Shown here: positions 36,192-44,092 of the stretch, one piece after another | How the letters are laid out: every line of letters begins with the position of its first letter | How positions within the stretch are numbered: position 1 is the first letter of the stretch | NCBI GenBank assembly: GCA_017516745.1 | Contig: JAFXBF010000004.1 | Location: forward strand, 1-64,000 | DNA length: 64,000 nt | Origin: Clostridia bacterium | Lineage (GTDB): Bacteria > Bacillota > Clostridia > Oscillospirales > Acutalibacteraceae | Reading direction: 5' to 3' | Made by a program: the position numbers and the translations under genes | The notes under the pieces: generated by a model | Told to the model about the DNA's origin: nothing | What the model saw: only the letters and a program-made list of their open reading frames with translations | Databases searched by the model: none

Positions 36192-36857
36192 TTATTTTTC
36201 CTGTAACTCGTTGATTTTCTCGTTTGCGGTTGTGAGATATCTTGCGGTAATTTTTTCAACATAGCTTTCAACCGACTGAATGAGTGTGCTGAAAACCTCG
36301 GGAAACTGTTTCCCGTACTGCTCGTCAATCTCGCCGACAACCTGTGTGTCGTTTACATAAAGACCGTTCCAGATGATATCGACAAACTTCTGGAAAACAA
36401 AGTCGTCGTTTCTCATTTCAACGTCAAACCATTCCTTTTGCAGCTGACCCCTGTTGACACCGTAAACAACCAGCTTGTAAAGCGCAATTGCGGCGCTCCA
36501 CATCAGCTTGTCGCCGTAAACCTCATCCATGGGGCGCTTTACCTTTTCCGCAAAGAAGCTGACACACAGCATAACCAGCTGCATATCAATTTCATCAGTA
36601 GCGGTTTCAAGCAGGAGATATTTTTCCTCCTCGTTGATAAGGCCGTATTTACTGTCCTGCCTGCCCAGCAGGTAGTCGGTTGTAACGCCGAAAAAGTCGG
36701 CACAGCTTACAACAAAATCAAGACCGCATTCACGCACACCCTTTTCGTAGTGCGAAAGCAAGGCCTGCGACACGCCAAGGCTTATTGCGACCTCCTTCTG
36801 GCTGAGTCCCTTCTCTTTGCGCAGGGAGGTAATTCGGTTTGCAAATGCTGTTGACAT
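36192..36857 (-). CDS. XRE-family transcriptional regulator, 221 aa
   Basis: An N-terminal helix-turn-helix (about residues 7-62: RITSLRKEKGLSQKEVAISL, then SQALLSHYEKGVREC) is followed by a helical C-terminal domain of unknown fold, probably a ligand or dimerisation part. No membrane segment. It is convergent with glgA, so a role in glycogen control is possible but unproven. It has its own promoter and a GC hairpin downstream. Confidence 0.88.
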   Translation of the reverse strand: MSTAFANRITSLRKEKGLSQKEVAISLGVSQALLSHYEKGVRECGLDFVVSCADFFGVTTDYLLGRQDSKYGLINEEEKYLLLETATDEIDMQLVMLCVSFFAEKVKRPMDEVYGDKLMWSAAIALYKLVVYGVNRGQLQKEWFDVEMRNDDFVFQKFVDIIWNGLYVNDTQVVGEIDEQYGKQFPEVFSTLIQSVESYVEKITARYLTTANEKINELQEK

Positions 36858-36892
36858 ATATAAAAACCTCTGTTATCTGTAAATATACAAAT

Positions 36893-36921
36893 AGTATAAC
36901 AAGCGTTCCGACAAATGTCAA
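36893..36921 (-). promoter_or_regulatory. Promoter of the XRE regulator
   Basis: On the minus strand TTGACA (complement of 36916-36921), 17 bp, TATACT (complement of 36893-36898). The -35 lies two bases from the inverted-repeat element at 36924. Confidence 0.82.
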
Positions 36922-36923
36922 TA

Positions 36924-37082
36924 GGGCATCTCTGAAAACTCATCGTACAATCTTGCGTGTCCTTTTTCCGCCAGATTGTCCCAAAATACTCGTTAATACA
37001 CAAAGTATTGCCTGCGTTTTTGAGCCAATCTGACAAAAAAATTACTACGCAATTTTTGTACCCTGAGTTTTCAGAGCTGCCC
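36924..37082. repeat. 159-bp MITE-like element with terminal inverted repeats
   Basis: GGGCATCTCTGAAAACTCA at the left end and TGAGTTTTCAGAGCTGCCC at the right end are 19-bp terminal inverted repeats with two mismatches. Inside are GTACAATCTTGCG and CGCAATTTTTGTAC as subterminal inverted sequences. It has no coding capacity, as expected for a non-autonomous transposable element. No clear target duplication is seen. Confidence 0.8.
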
Positions 37083-37123
37083 AACATAGAAATATAAATT
37101 AACTTCAATTTTTGGTGATTTCA

Positions 37124-37819
37124 ATGAAAAGCTACAAAATCCACTTCATACGCAATGCTCTTACGCAGGAGAATTTAGACGGCAAGTACCTCGGTCACAC
37201 CGATGTACCGCTTTGCACACAGGGCATTGACCAGCTTGAGCAGCTTATAGAGGAGTACACCTACCCGTCTGCTCAGGTTGTTTTTTGCAGTCCCCTGCGC
37301 CGCTGTACGGACACGGCGAAAATGCTCTGGCCGGACAAGGAGCCCGTGCCCATGCCCGACCTTATTGAGTACGATTTCGGCGAGTTTGACGGCAAAACGG
37401 CGGAAGAGCTTGAAACACATCCGCTGTTTCCCCGTTGGCTTGCAGGTGAGCAGGGTATCGACCCTCCCTTCGGCGAGAGTCAGGATGCCTTTGCAAGGCG
37501 CATTTGTTCAGGCTTTGAAAAAATTGTTGACGGTATGCTCAAATCAGGTGTTGAAAGTGCCGCAATCGTAACACACGGCGGTGTAATTTCGGCGCTGATG
37601 TCCCGTTACGCTCTGCCCGAGGCTCAGCCGCACGAGTGGATAACCCCAAGCGGTTGCGGTTATACGCTCAGTATAACACCATCTGTATGGATGGGCGGCA
37701 GAAAGCTCGAGGCGCAAAAGGAGATACCCGAGCCCGAGCGGGATTTCGATTACGAGCGTTCGCTCTGGGGGCAGGAGCCCTTTGACGACAGCTTTTTTGA
37801 TGACAGCTATGAGGATTAA
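37124..37819 (+). CDS. Histidine-phosphatase-family protein with catalytic His replaced by Asn, 231 aa
   Basis: The start chosen is ATG 37124, preceded by GGTGAT; in-frame TTG and GTG lie 12 and 9 bases earlier. The fold is that of the phosphoglycerate mutase/CobC superfamily: IHFIRNALTQENLDG at the N-terminus, CSPLRRCTDTAKML, YDFGEFDGKTAEEL and VTHGGVISALM. In active members the first motif is RHG or RHA, whose His forms the phospho-enzyme; here the codons read CGC AAT GCT, Arg-Asn-Ala. The second His and the Arg residues are kept. The protein may thus be a phosphate-binding pseudoenzyme or use a changed mechanism. The C-terminal ~40 residues are acidic (Asp/Glu). Confidence 0.78.
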   Translation: MKSYKIHFIRNALTQENLDGKYLGHTDVPLCTQGIDQLEQLIEEYTYPSAQVVFCSPLRRCTDTAKMLWPDKEPVPMPDLIEYDFGEFDGKTAEELETHPLFPRWLAGEQGIDPPFGESQDAFARRICSGFEKIVDGMLKSGVESAAIVTHGGVISALMSRYALPEAQPHEWITPSGCGYTLSITPSVWMGGRKLEAQKEIPEPERDFDYERSLWGQEPFDDSFFDDSYED

Positions 37820-37843
37820 TTTTCTCTTTTTATAAAATAGTTA

Positions 37844-37872
37844 TGGACTATTTGTGCTTATATTGCTATAAT
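37844..37872 (+). promoter_or_regulatory. Possible promoter of the GPH transporter operon
   Basis: TATAAT at 37867-37872 with a weak -35 (TGGACT) 17 bp upstream, in an AT-rich gap. Confidence 0.45.
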
Positions 37873-37918
37873 AAAAATATTAAAATAATAAAACGGCTTA
37901 TGCCGGGTGGGTGAGAAA

Positions 37919-40318
37919 ATGCAGTTAGTAAACAAAGCAAAGGATATTTTCGGTAAGGTAAGAACGTATTGGCGTACTCCGCCTCTGGGCAACTATATGA
38001 ACTATAAGGAAATCTTTTCGCTGTCCGCAGGCGGCTTCGGCGTAAAGGCGATAATTACCTTTGTTCAGGCGGCAATCATTTCCGCAAACAATGCTTTTGT
38101 CGGCAACACCATAGGCATCAAGCCTATGCAGATGTATGCAATTTATGTTGCCAGCGTGCTCATCGGTTTTCCGCTGACTATGCTGCGTGCCAGAATTATC
38201 GACAATTCACGCAGCCGTCAGGGTAAGTACCGTCCGTACATAATCAGTATGGGTCTGCCAACGGTCATTTTGTCGATTGGTTATGTTTGGGCGCCGTATG
38301 AGATTATGGGCGACATAGGCAAAATTGCCACGGTTGTCTTCTTCAACATCGGCTTCCAGTTCTTCTACAACTTCCTTTACGATGCTTATGACAACTACGT
38401 TTCCGTTCTTTCCTCCAACACGCAGGAGCGCTCCAACGTTCTTGCCATCCGTGCGGTGTCGGATTCGCTTGCACCCACAATCATAAACGCCGTTGTTCCG
38501 ATTATAGGCGAACTGATTACAGGCAAAAGAGACCTTTACGATATCCGCATCTACCGCTATGTATGGACACCGATTCTCATTATCGGCTTCCTTATCAGCT
38601 TTATTCTTTATAAGAACACCAAGGAAAAAATCATTCAGGCAAAAACACACGTTGTCCGTATAAAGTTTATTGATGCGTTCCGTGCCGTTATCAAGAACAA
38701 ATATTTCTGGATTATTTCTCTTGCCGGCTGGATGGGCTTCCTTGAAAGTATGGCAAACAGCATTCTCGGCTGGCTCTACACCTACCAGAATGCCTGCAGC
38801 TCCGCACAGTTTGCGCTTCTTCAAACAATATACGGAAATGCTTCCTTCTGGGGTATGCTGTTAGCGCCGATTTGTATTTATAAATTCGGTAAGAGAAACA
38901 CCCTTATTTTCACAAACGTAATGAACATCTTTTTCATTGCATTGCTCTACCCCGTTGTAAAGCACGCAGACCCGTCCATTATGATATGGCTTGCAATGAT
39001 GTGCCTGTGGATGAACGCTCTTGTCGGCTCGTTCTCACATATTCTCACACCGAGCCTTAATGCGGATATCCGTGATTATCAGCAGTATGTCACGGGTGAA
39101 AGAATTGACGGTATGTTTGCCGCAGTCGGCCTTATCGGCAGTGCTGTAACAATGGCAACGACAAGTGTTCAGTCCGCAATTTATGAGGCTGTCGGCTTCA
39201 ACGAAGAAAAATATGCCGAGCTTCTGCCCGAGATTTTAGCTTCGGGCGTAGAGCTTCAGTACCCTGACAACGTTTACAATGTTCTTTACCACAGGCCGAC
39301 CTTTATCAGCATTTTCGCTGTTCTGATTATGACGGCTGTGCTCGGTGCGGCAATGAACGTTATTCCGTATTTCTTCTACGACCTTTCCGAGCTCAAGCAG
39401 AAGGGTATGGTCAAGGTGCTTCAGGTAAGAGCACTGTTTGAGGATTTCGGCAGAAACGTACTCAGCGACAGGGATCTTGTAAAGGCTATTGAGCTTGTGC
39501 GTGAGGCAAAGGAATATGTCGGCAAGACCGAGCTTCCCACAGACAAGGGTGCTATCAAGGCGGCTGAGAGCAAGGAAGACAAAAAGGCCGCAAAGAAGGC
39601 AAGAAGAGCCGCCCTTGAGCACAACGAGCTTATAAAGATTTCTCAGTTTGTTGTTGATGAGCTCAACCGCTTTAACACAGTTCAGGGCAAGGCTCAGCTT
39701 GAAAACGCAAAGCAGATTGTTGCCACAGGCTTTGATTATATCAATACGGTATCAAAGGCAGACCTTGGTGTGGCAAAGGTGCTTCCCACCTCAACTGAAG
39801 AAGAAAGGGCATTCCGCAAGGCTGAAATTTCAAGAGTAAAGGAATGTCTTTACGCACAGAAGGTTGCACGCAAGCACTTCCCCAACGGCATTAAGGAATT
39901 TGACTCGAGCGAGTTTGACAAGCTCTTTGTAGAGCAGGACAGCGTTGAAGAAAAGATAAACGCAGAGTATGCCAACTTCTACAAGGCAAGAGATGAAAAG
40001 GACAAGACTGCCGCAGAAGAGGCAATGGCTGTTATCAAGTCTCTCAAGGCACAGGCGAAGGAAATAGACAAAGCCATCAAAAAAGCTACGGACGACTCCT
40101 CTGTTTACAACCGTGCCGCAAAGCCCTACCTTGATGCAAAGAAGCTTCTCACAATGGCAGAAAATTACACACACTACGACGAAATTGACGCAATGTACGA
40201 CGAAGCTAAGCTGCGCTACGAAGAGTCTGAGCGCTTTGCCGCCGAAGAAGAGGCACGCAAGGAAGCCGCCGAAAAGGAACACGCAGCACAGCTCCGTGCA
40301 CAGAGAAAGAGAAAATAA
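37919..40318 (+). CDS. GPH/MFS-type transporter with ~300-residue charged cytoplasmic tail, 799 aa
   Basis: The start is ATG 37919 behind GGGTGAG; a GTG at 37907 is possible. The first ~500 residues contain about twelve membrane helices and GPH (sodium:glycoside symporter) features, for example DNSRSRQGKYRPYIISMG in loop 2-3 and LNADIRDYQQYVTGERIDG before a later helix. From ~500 to the end the chain is soluble, very rich in Lys, Glu and Ala and strongly helical (KAAKKARRAALEHNELIK, EEARKEAAEKEHAAQLRAQR), which suggests coiled coils. GPH proteins are normally 440-500 aa; some carry a short EIIA domain, but this tail does not look like one. A sugar or glycoside substrate is inferred. The next gene, 26 bp on, is a secreted phosphodiesterase. 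Confidence 0.78.
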   Translation: MQLVNKAKDIFGKVRTYWRTPPLGNYMNYKEIFSLSAGGFGVKAIITFVQAAIISANNAFVGNTIGIKPMQMYAIYVASVLIGFPLTMLRARIIDNSRSRQGKYRPYIISMGLPTVILSIGYVWAPYEIMGDIGKIATVVFFNIGFQFFYNFLYDAYDNYVSVLSSNTQERSNVLAIRAVSDSLAPTIINAVVPIIGELITGKRDLYDIRIYRYVWTPILIIGFLISFILYKNTKEKIIQAKTHVVRIKFIDAFRAVIKNKYFWIISLAGWMGFLESMANSILGWLYTYQNACSSAQFALLQTIYGNASFWGMLLAPICIYKFGKRNTLIFTNVMNIFFIALLYPVVKHADPSIMIWLAMMCLWMNALVGSFSHILTPSLNADIRDYQQYVTGERIDGMFAAVGLIGSAVTMATTSVQSAIYEAVGFNEEKYAELLPEILASGVELQYPDNVYNVLYHRPTFISIFAVLIMTAVLGAAMNVIPYFFYDLSELKQKGMVKVLQVRALFEDFGRNVLSDRDLVKAIELVREAKEYVGKTELPTDKGAIKAAESKEDKKAAKKARRAALEHNELIKISQFVVDELNRFNTVQGKAQLENAKQIVATGFDYINTVSKADLGVAKVLPTSTEEERAFRKAEISRVKECLYAQKVARKHFPNGIKEFDSSEFDKLFVEQDSVEEKINAEYANFYKARDEKDKTAAEEAMAVIKSLKAQAKEIDKAIKKATDDSSVYNRAAKPYLDAKKLLTMAENYTHYDEIDAMYDEAKLRYEESERFAAEEEARKEAAEKEHAAQLRAQRKRK

Positions 40319-40344
40319 AGACATAATAAAAGGGGAAATGCAGT

Positions 40345-41928
40345 ATGAAAAAAGTAATTTCCGTTATCCTTGTTGCTGTAATGGCCTTCGGATGCTTTGG
40401 CATTGTGGGTATGGCTGCACCTGTTCACAGCTTTACGACCGAGTCGGGTATAGAGGTTTTTATGGAAACAGTCCTCTACAAGTCAAACGTGTATAAAATG
40501 CAGTTCCCGAGTGTTGAAGACTACGCCACAAAGCTGGACAGCACAGAGGGGGATTATGCAATACCGGGTGAAATAAACGACCTGAGCTATGAATGCATTT
40601 TTCCGGCGGGTACAACAAAATTCTCGTGTATGCTTTCCCTTACGGGTGACGGTGATTGGTACGGCGTGAACGTTAACAGCGATGACCACGCCCAATATTG
40701 GGAGAAGGATGAGGACGGCAATATCGACTGGACTCAGCCCGTTTCCTTTGACCGCCCCGAAAACACAGCCGAGCAGGATGAGTACGGTCTGCTCTACAGA
40801 AATAAATTCTACGAAAAAGGTCTTGGCGGCTTCAGAGATTATGACAAACTTTACTGGCGTATTGAATATACCTGCAACGGTGAAAAGTTTACGGATATTT
40901 TCTCAATTACGCTCATAGATTTTGCCAATCCCGACCAGTTTACGGTTAAGATGCTCAACTATAATGTAGCAGGTCTTCCGTGGGCAGGCACAGCCGCTAA
41001 TCAGAAGCGCAATGCAGAATTTATCACCGAAAACGGATATGATATTGTTGCGGTGCAGGAGGATTTCGGCTACCATAACAGCCTTGTCGGCGGTCTTGAC
41101 GGTTACAGCTATCAGACCCACCACCTTGGCGGTATTCCCGGCGGTGACGGTCTGAATATCTTTACGAAAAATATGCCGATTTACAATGCCACACGAGTTC
41201 CGTGGAGTGAAGCCTTCGGCGTTATCGACCACGGTGCAGATTCAATGACCCCTAAGGGCTTTATCTACTCGGTAATTGATATCGGCGGCGGTATTTATGT
41301 CGATTTCTATAATCTTCACGCCGACGCTTATTCCGACGAGGGCTCGGTTCACGCAAGAGATGTTCAGTTCAGACAGCTTGCCGATTACATCAACGCAAAC
41401 TACGAAAAGAACAACCGCCCCGTAATCGTAACGGGTGACTTCAATGTTTATATGCACACTCACGAGGTCAACAGCGATTTGTACGGCATTTTCATTGAGG
41501 AATGCGGCTTCAAGGATGCGTGGGTAGAGGTTCTCAACGACAGCGACTATTACAATATGTACAAGTGGCACATCAGCGGTCTGAGCGCATGGGGGCATTG
41601 GGATTCCGTTGAAAGATTCTTCTATAAGGGCACGGACGGTGTAGCCGTTGTCGCAACAGATTTTGAGTTTATCGAAGTCCTTCTCGAAAACGGAAAGCCT
41701 GCTTCCGACCACTCCGCCGCAGAGTGTGAGTTTACCTTCTTCAAGACAGACAAGTTCGTAGCAGAAACCGAAGAGCTTGAGGTAACCGAACCCACAGACA
41801 ACGGTCTTATATACAAGCTGGAGTGGATTTTCAACGACCTTGTTAAGTTGTTCACCCATCTTCACGAAATTTTCACAGCACTCAACAGGGTATTCACCGA
41901 ATTTATTGAAGGCTTAAAGGCCGAATAA
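40345..41928 (+). CDS. Secreted sphingomyelinase-like endonuclease/exonuclease/phosphatase-family protein, 527 aa
   Basis: The signal peptide is residues 1-24. Residues ~25-200 are a beta-rich N-terminal domain. The catalytic domain (about 205-460) shows the EEP sequence of motifs: MLNYNVAGLPW, VAVQEDFG (metal Glu), NLHADAYS (His), VTGDFNVYM (Asp/Asn) and KPASDHSAAECEF (Asp-His). The NYNVAGLP and NLHADA forms resemble bacterial neutral sphingomyelinases and related lipid phosphodiesterases more than DNases. A hydrophobic or amphipathic segment near the end (VKLFTHLHEIFTALNRVF) may touch membranes. Substrate is inferred, not proven. It follows the GPH transporter closely and ends at a hairpin. 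Confidence 0.75.
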   Translation: MKKVISVILVAVMAFGCFGIVGMAAPVHSFTTESGIEVFMETVLYKSNVYKMQFPSVEDYATKLDSTEGDYAIPGEINDLSYECIFPAGTTKFSCMLSLTGDGDWYGVNVNSDDHAQYWEKDEDGNIDWTQPVSFDRPENTAEQDEYGLLYRNKFYEKGLGGFRDYDKLYWRIEYTCNGEKFTDIFSITLIDFANPDQFTVKMLNYNVAGLPWAGTAANQKRNAEFITENGYDIVAVQEDFGYHNSLVGGLDGYSYQTHHLGGIPGGDGLNIFTKNMPIYNATRVPWSEAFGVIDHGADSMTPKGFIYSVIDIGGGIYVDFYNLHADAYSDEGSVHARDVQFRQLADYINANYEKNNRPVIVTGDFNVYMHTHEVNSDLYGIFIEECGFKDAWVEVLNDSDYYNMYKWHISGLSAWGHWDSVERFFYKGTDGVAVVATDFEFIEVLLENGKPASDHSAAECEFTFFKTDKFVAETEELEVTEPTDNGLIYKLEWIFNDLVKLFTHLHEIFTALNRVFTEFIEGLKAE

Positions 41929-41942
41929 AAACAAAAAAGAAT

Positions 41943-41989
41943 AAAATCGCCATTCCTGCCTAAACTAACGGCAAGGGTGGCGATTTTTT
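41943..41989 (+). terminator. Terminator hairpin whose right arm also holds the spoVAC ribosome site
   Basis: AAAATCGCCA (41943-41952) pairs with TGGCGATTTT (41978-41987), with further pairing CCTGCC/GGCAAGG inside, and a T tract leads straight into the ATG at 41990. The only purine-rich site for that ATG, AAGGGTGG (41973-41980), is inside the stem, so folding should block translation. Confidence 0.75.
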
Positions 41990-42421
41990 ATGGATAAAAA
42001 AGAGTATCAGAAAAAGGTTTCGGCGGTAATGCCGCCGTCACCGAAAATTAAAAACACAATAAAAGCGTACCTCTTCGGCGGAGGAATATGCGTTATCGGT
42101 CAGGCACTAAACGAGCTTTACACCAACCTCGGTGCAAGCAAGGACGATGCCTCTGTTTTCGTTGCAATAACCCTTGTTGCGCTTTCCGCAATTCTCACGG
42201 GATTCGGCGTGTTTGACAAAATTGCACGCCACGCAGGCGCAGGCACAATTGTGCCCATAACGGGCTTTGCAAATTCAGTGGTTTCGCCTGCAATGGAATT
42301 TTCGCCGCAGGGCAGAATTCTCGGCACGGCGGCAAATATGTTTTCTATTTCGGGTCCCGTAATCGTCTACGGCACAGCCGCAGCGGCGGTGTACGGAGTA
42401 GTGTATTACCTTTTCAGATGA
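41990..42421 (+). CDS. spoVAC: SpoVAC-like spore membrane protein, 143 aa
   Basis: About four membrane helices. Family features are KIKNTIKAYLFGGGICVIGQ at the start, GAGTIVPITGFANSVVSPAMEF in the middle and RILGTAANMFSISGPVIVYG near the end. SpoVAC belongs to the channel that moves dipicolinate and calcium into the forming spore and out during germination. The usual spoVAD and spoVAE/AB partners are not adjacent, so this is a solitary copy. The start codon directly follows a terminator hairpin, hinting that the gene is translated only from a particular transcript. Confidence 0.85.
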   Translation: MDKKEYQKKVSAVMPPSPKIKNTIKAYLFGGGICVIGQALNELYTNLGASKDDASVFVAITLVALSAILTGFGVFDKIARHAGAGTIVPITGFANSVVSPAMEFSPQGRILGTAANMFSISGPVIVYGTAAAAVYGVVYYLFR

Positions 42422-42433
42422 AAAGGTAATATA

Positions 42434-42553
42434 AGTGCAGAATGCAAAATGCTAAATGCAAAGTTGTGGGCGGGACACCCGCACCCGAATTTTATTATAA
42501 AAACGGAGCGCAGCGACCCTTAATTTTGCACTTTGCACTTTGCCTTTTGCATA
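42434..42553. repeat. Palindromic MITE-like repeat, family shared with 4831-4906
   Basis: The left arm AGTGCAGAATGCAAAATGC and right arm TTTGCACTTTGCCTTTTGCA are imperfect inverted repeats. The core GACACCCGCACCCGAATTTT is the reverse complement of the core at 4856-4876. There is no gene in it. Confidence 0.65.
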
Positions 42554-42557
42554 TTAT

Positions 42558-42929
42558 TTACAGCTCAGCTATTACTTCAACTTCTGCCAATACGCCCTTC
42601 GGCAGGTCCTTTACTGCCACGCAGCTTCTGGCAGGCTTGGAGGTGAAGTATCTGCCGTAAACCTCGTTAAAGGCGGCAAAATCGGCGATTTCGGCAAGGA
42701 AGCAGGTTGTTTTGACTGCGTTGTCAAAGCTTGCGCCTGCGGCCTTTAAAACCTCGCCGAGGTTTTTCATAATCTGCTCTGTCTGCTCGACGATACCGCC
42801 TTCGACAACGTTGCCTGTTGTGGGGTCAATGGGAATCTGACCCGATGTGAAAAGCAGGTTGCCTGTTACCACAGCCTGTGAGTAAGGGCCGATTGCGGCA
42901 GGTGCGTCGGGTGTTGAAATAATTTTCAT
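42558..42929 (-). CDS. ridA: RidA family reactive-imine deaminase, 123 aa
   Basis: Full-length RidA/YjgF protein. Family signature AAIGPYSQAVVTGNLLFTSGQ at the start (given here in part as GPYSQAV and FTSGQIP), and ARSCVAVKDLPKGVLAEVE near the end with the substrate-binding Arg and late Glu. It hydrolyses 2-aminoacrylate and similar imines released by PLP enzymes. The ribosome site on the minus strand is AAGGAG. Monocistronic. Confidence 0.95.
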   Translation of the reverse strand: MKIISTPDAPAAIGPYSQAVVTGNLLFTSGQIPIDPTTGNVVEGGIVEQTEQIMKNLGEVLKAAGASFDNAVKTTCFLAEIADFAAFNEVYGRYFTSKPARSCVAVKDLPKGVLAEVEVIAEL

Positions 42930-42976
42930 CTCTATTACTCCTTATGATTTAAGATTACGGGTCAACGGTGTTGAGG

Positions 42977-43006
42977 TTGACAAGATACATAGTTTTTTTA
43001 TATAAT
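42977..43006 (+). promoter_or_regulatory. Strong sigma-A promoter of queT
   Basis: TTGACA (42977-42982), 18 bp, TATAAT (43001-43006). Transcription would start near 43013, which rules out any start codon before that point and leaves no room for a preQ1 riboswitch. Confidence 0.85.
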
Positions 43007-43042
43007 AGCATATGTATGCAGAAAAAGAAAGAGGGAAAAGCG

Positions 43043-43570
43043 TTGCCCAAGCAAAGAAAAAAAGCGTCTGTTTATATCACGCAGGCTGCAGTAATTGCCG
43101 CACTTTATGCCGCTCTTACATATCTGGCCTCGGTTTTCGGCATAGCCTACGGCAACGTTCAGTTCCGCTTTTCCGAGGCACTCACGGTGCTTGCCGTGTT
43201 CACGCCTGCGGCTGTTCCCGGGCTTACAATCGGCTGCTTCATAGGCAATCTCGGCAGTCCTTTCGGAATTATGGATATAATCCTCGGTACGCTGGCAACC
43301 TTTCTTGCCGCATATTTTACCTATGTCACACGCAAGGTCGGCGGTAAATTCGGCTATATTCTCGCACCTGTTTTTTCAACCCTGTTCAACGCCGTTATTA
43401 TCGGAATTGAAATCGCTGTTTTCCTTCCCGAGGGTCTCACCTGGGCAGGCTTTGCAATTTCCGCCTTGCAGGTAGGCGCAGGCGAACTGGCGGTTTGCTG
43501 TGTGCTGGGAATACCGCTGAGGATAATAATTGAAAAAACACCCGGACTAAAGAAACTATTTAAAATATAA
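43043..43570 (+). CDS. queT: QueT-type ECF transporter substrate subunit, 175 aa
   Basis: The start is taken as TTG 43043 with GAGGG at 43031-43035. An ATG at 43016 would sit at the 5' end of the transcript without a ribosome site. About six helices. QueT features are ITQAAVIAALYAALTYLA, NVQFRFSEALTVLAVFTP and GCFIGNLGSPFGIMDIILG. These proteins bind a queuosine precursor (preQ0/preQ1) and join the shared ECF ATPase/EcfT module, which is not in this window. luxS follows 14 bp downstream. Confidence 0.85.
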   Translation: MPKQRKKASVYITQAAVIAALYAALTYLASVFGIAYGNVQFRFSEALTVLAVFTPAAVPGLTIGCFIGNLGSPFGIMDIILGTLATFLAAYFTYVTRKVGGKFGYILAPVFSTLFNAVIIGIEIAVFLPEGLTWAGFAISALQVGAGELAVCCVLGIPLRIIIEKTPGLKKLFKI

Positions 43571-43584
43571 CGGAGAAAATCACA

Positions 43585-44049
43585 ATGAAAAAAATTGCAA
43601 GCTTTACAATAGACCACACAAAACTTCCCAAGGGTATGTATATATCCCGTGTTGACGGCGACGTAGTAACCTATGATATCCGCTGCCGCCGCCCCAATGT
43701 TGAGCCCGTTATCGAAAATTCACCTATTCACACGGTTGAGCATCTTTTTGCAACCTTTGTAAGAAACTCACCGCTGAGTGACGGCGTAATTTATTTCGGC
43801 CCCATGGGCTGCCGCACGGGCTTCTATTTCCTTGTGCGCAGCGGCGTAATCAGCCACGAGCAGGCAATTGAGCTTACAAAGCAGGCGTTTGATTTTATCG
43901 CCTCTTACGAGGGCGAAGTGCCCGGGGTCAGCGCAAAGGAATGCGGCAATTACCGTGAGCACGACCTTGAGGGTGCAAAGCATGAAGGTGCAATGATGGC
44001 AGAGGTTATGGAGACCGTCAGCGTAGAAACGCTTGCCTATCCCGTATAA
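43585..44049 (+). CDS. luxS: S-ribosylhomocysteine lyase, 154 aa
   Basis: Canonical LuxS: HTVEHLFATFVRN supplies metal ligands His49 and His53, KECGN supplies Cys120, and GPMGCRTGFY holds the catalytic Cys76. It splits S-ribosylhomocysteine to homocysteine and DPD, the precursor of AI-2. The gene lies 14 bp after queT, so both are probably on one message. No AI-2 receptor gene is seen here, so the role may be purely methyl-cycle recycling. Confidence 0.96.
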   Translation: MKKIASFTIDHTKLPKGMYISRVDGDVVTYDIRCRRPNVEPVIENSPIHTVEHLFATFVRNSPLSDGVIYFGPMGCRTGFYFLVRSGVISHEQAIELTKQAFDFIASYEGEVPGVSAKECGNYREHDLEGAKHEGAMMAEVMETVSVETLAYPV

Positions 44050-44092
44050 TTATGATATAATAATATGAATTTGTGCAAAGGAGGTAAGACCG

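Noticed and set aside
42983-43042. preQ1 riboswitch ahead of queT
   Set aside because: The predicted leader is only about 30 nt and lacks the hairpin and A-rich tail of preQ1 aptamers.
43585-44049. LuxS as proof of AI-2 quorum sensing
   Set aside because: The enzyme is certain, but no AI-2 receptor or Lsr-type gene is in the window. It may serve only methyl-cycle recycling.
44054-44062. Separate promoter for the M23 peptidase gene
   Set aside because: A TATAAT-like string is present in an AT-rich stretch, but no -35 element was found at 16-18 bp.
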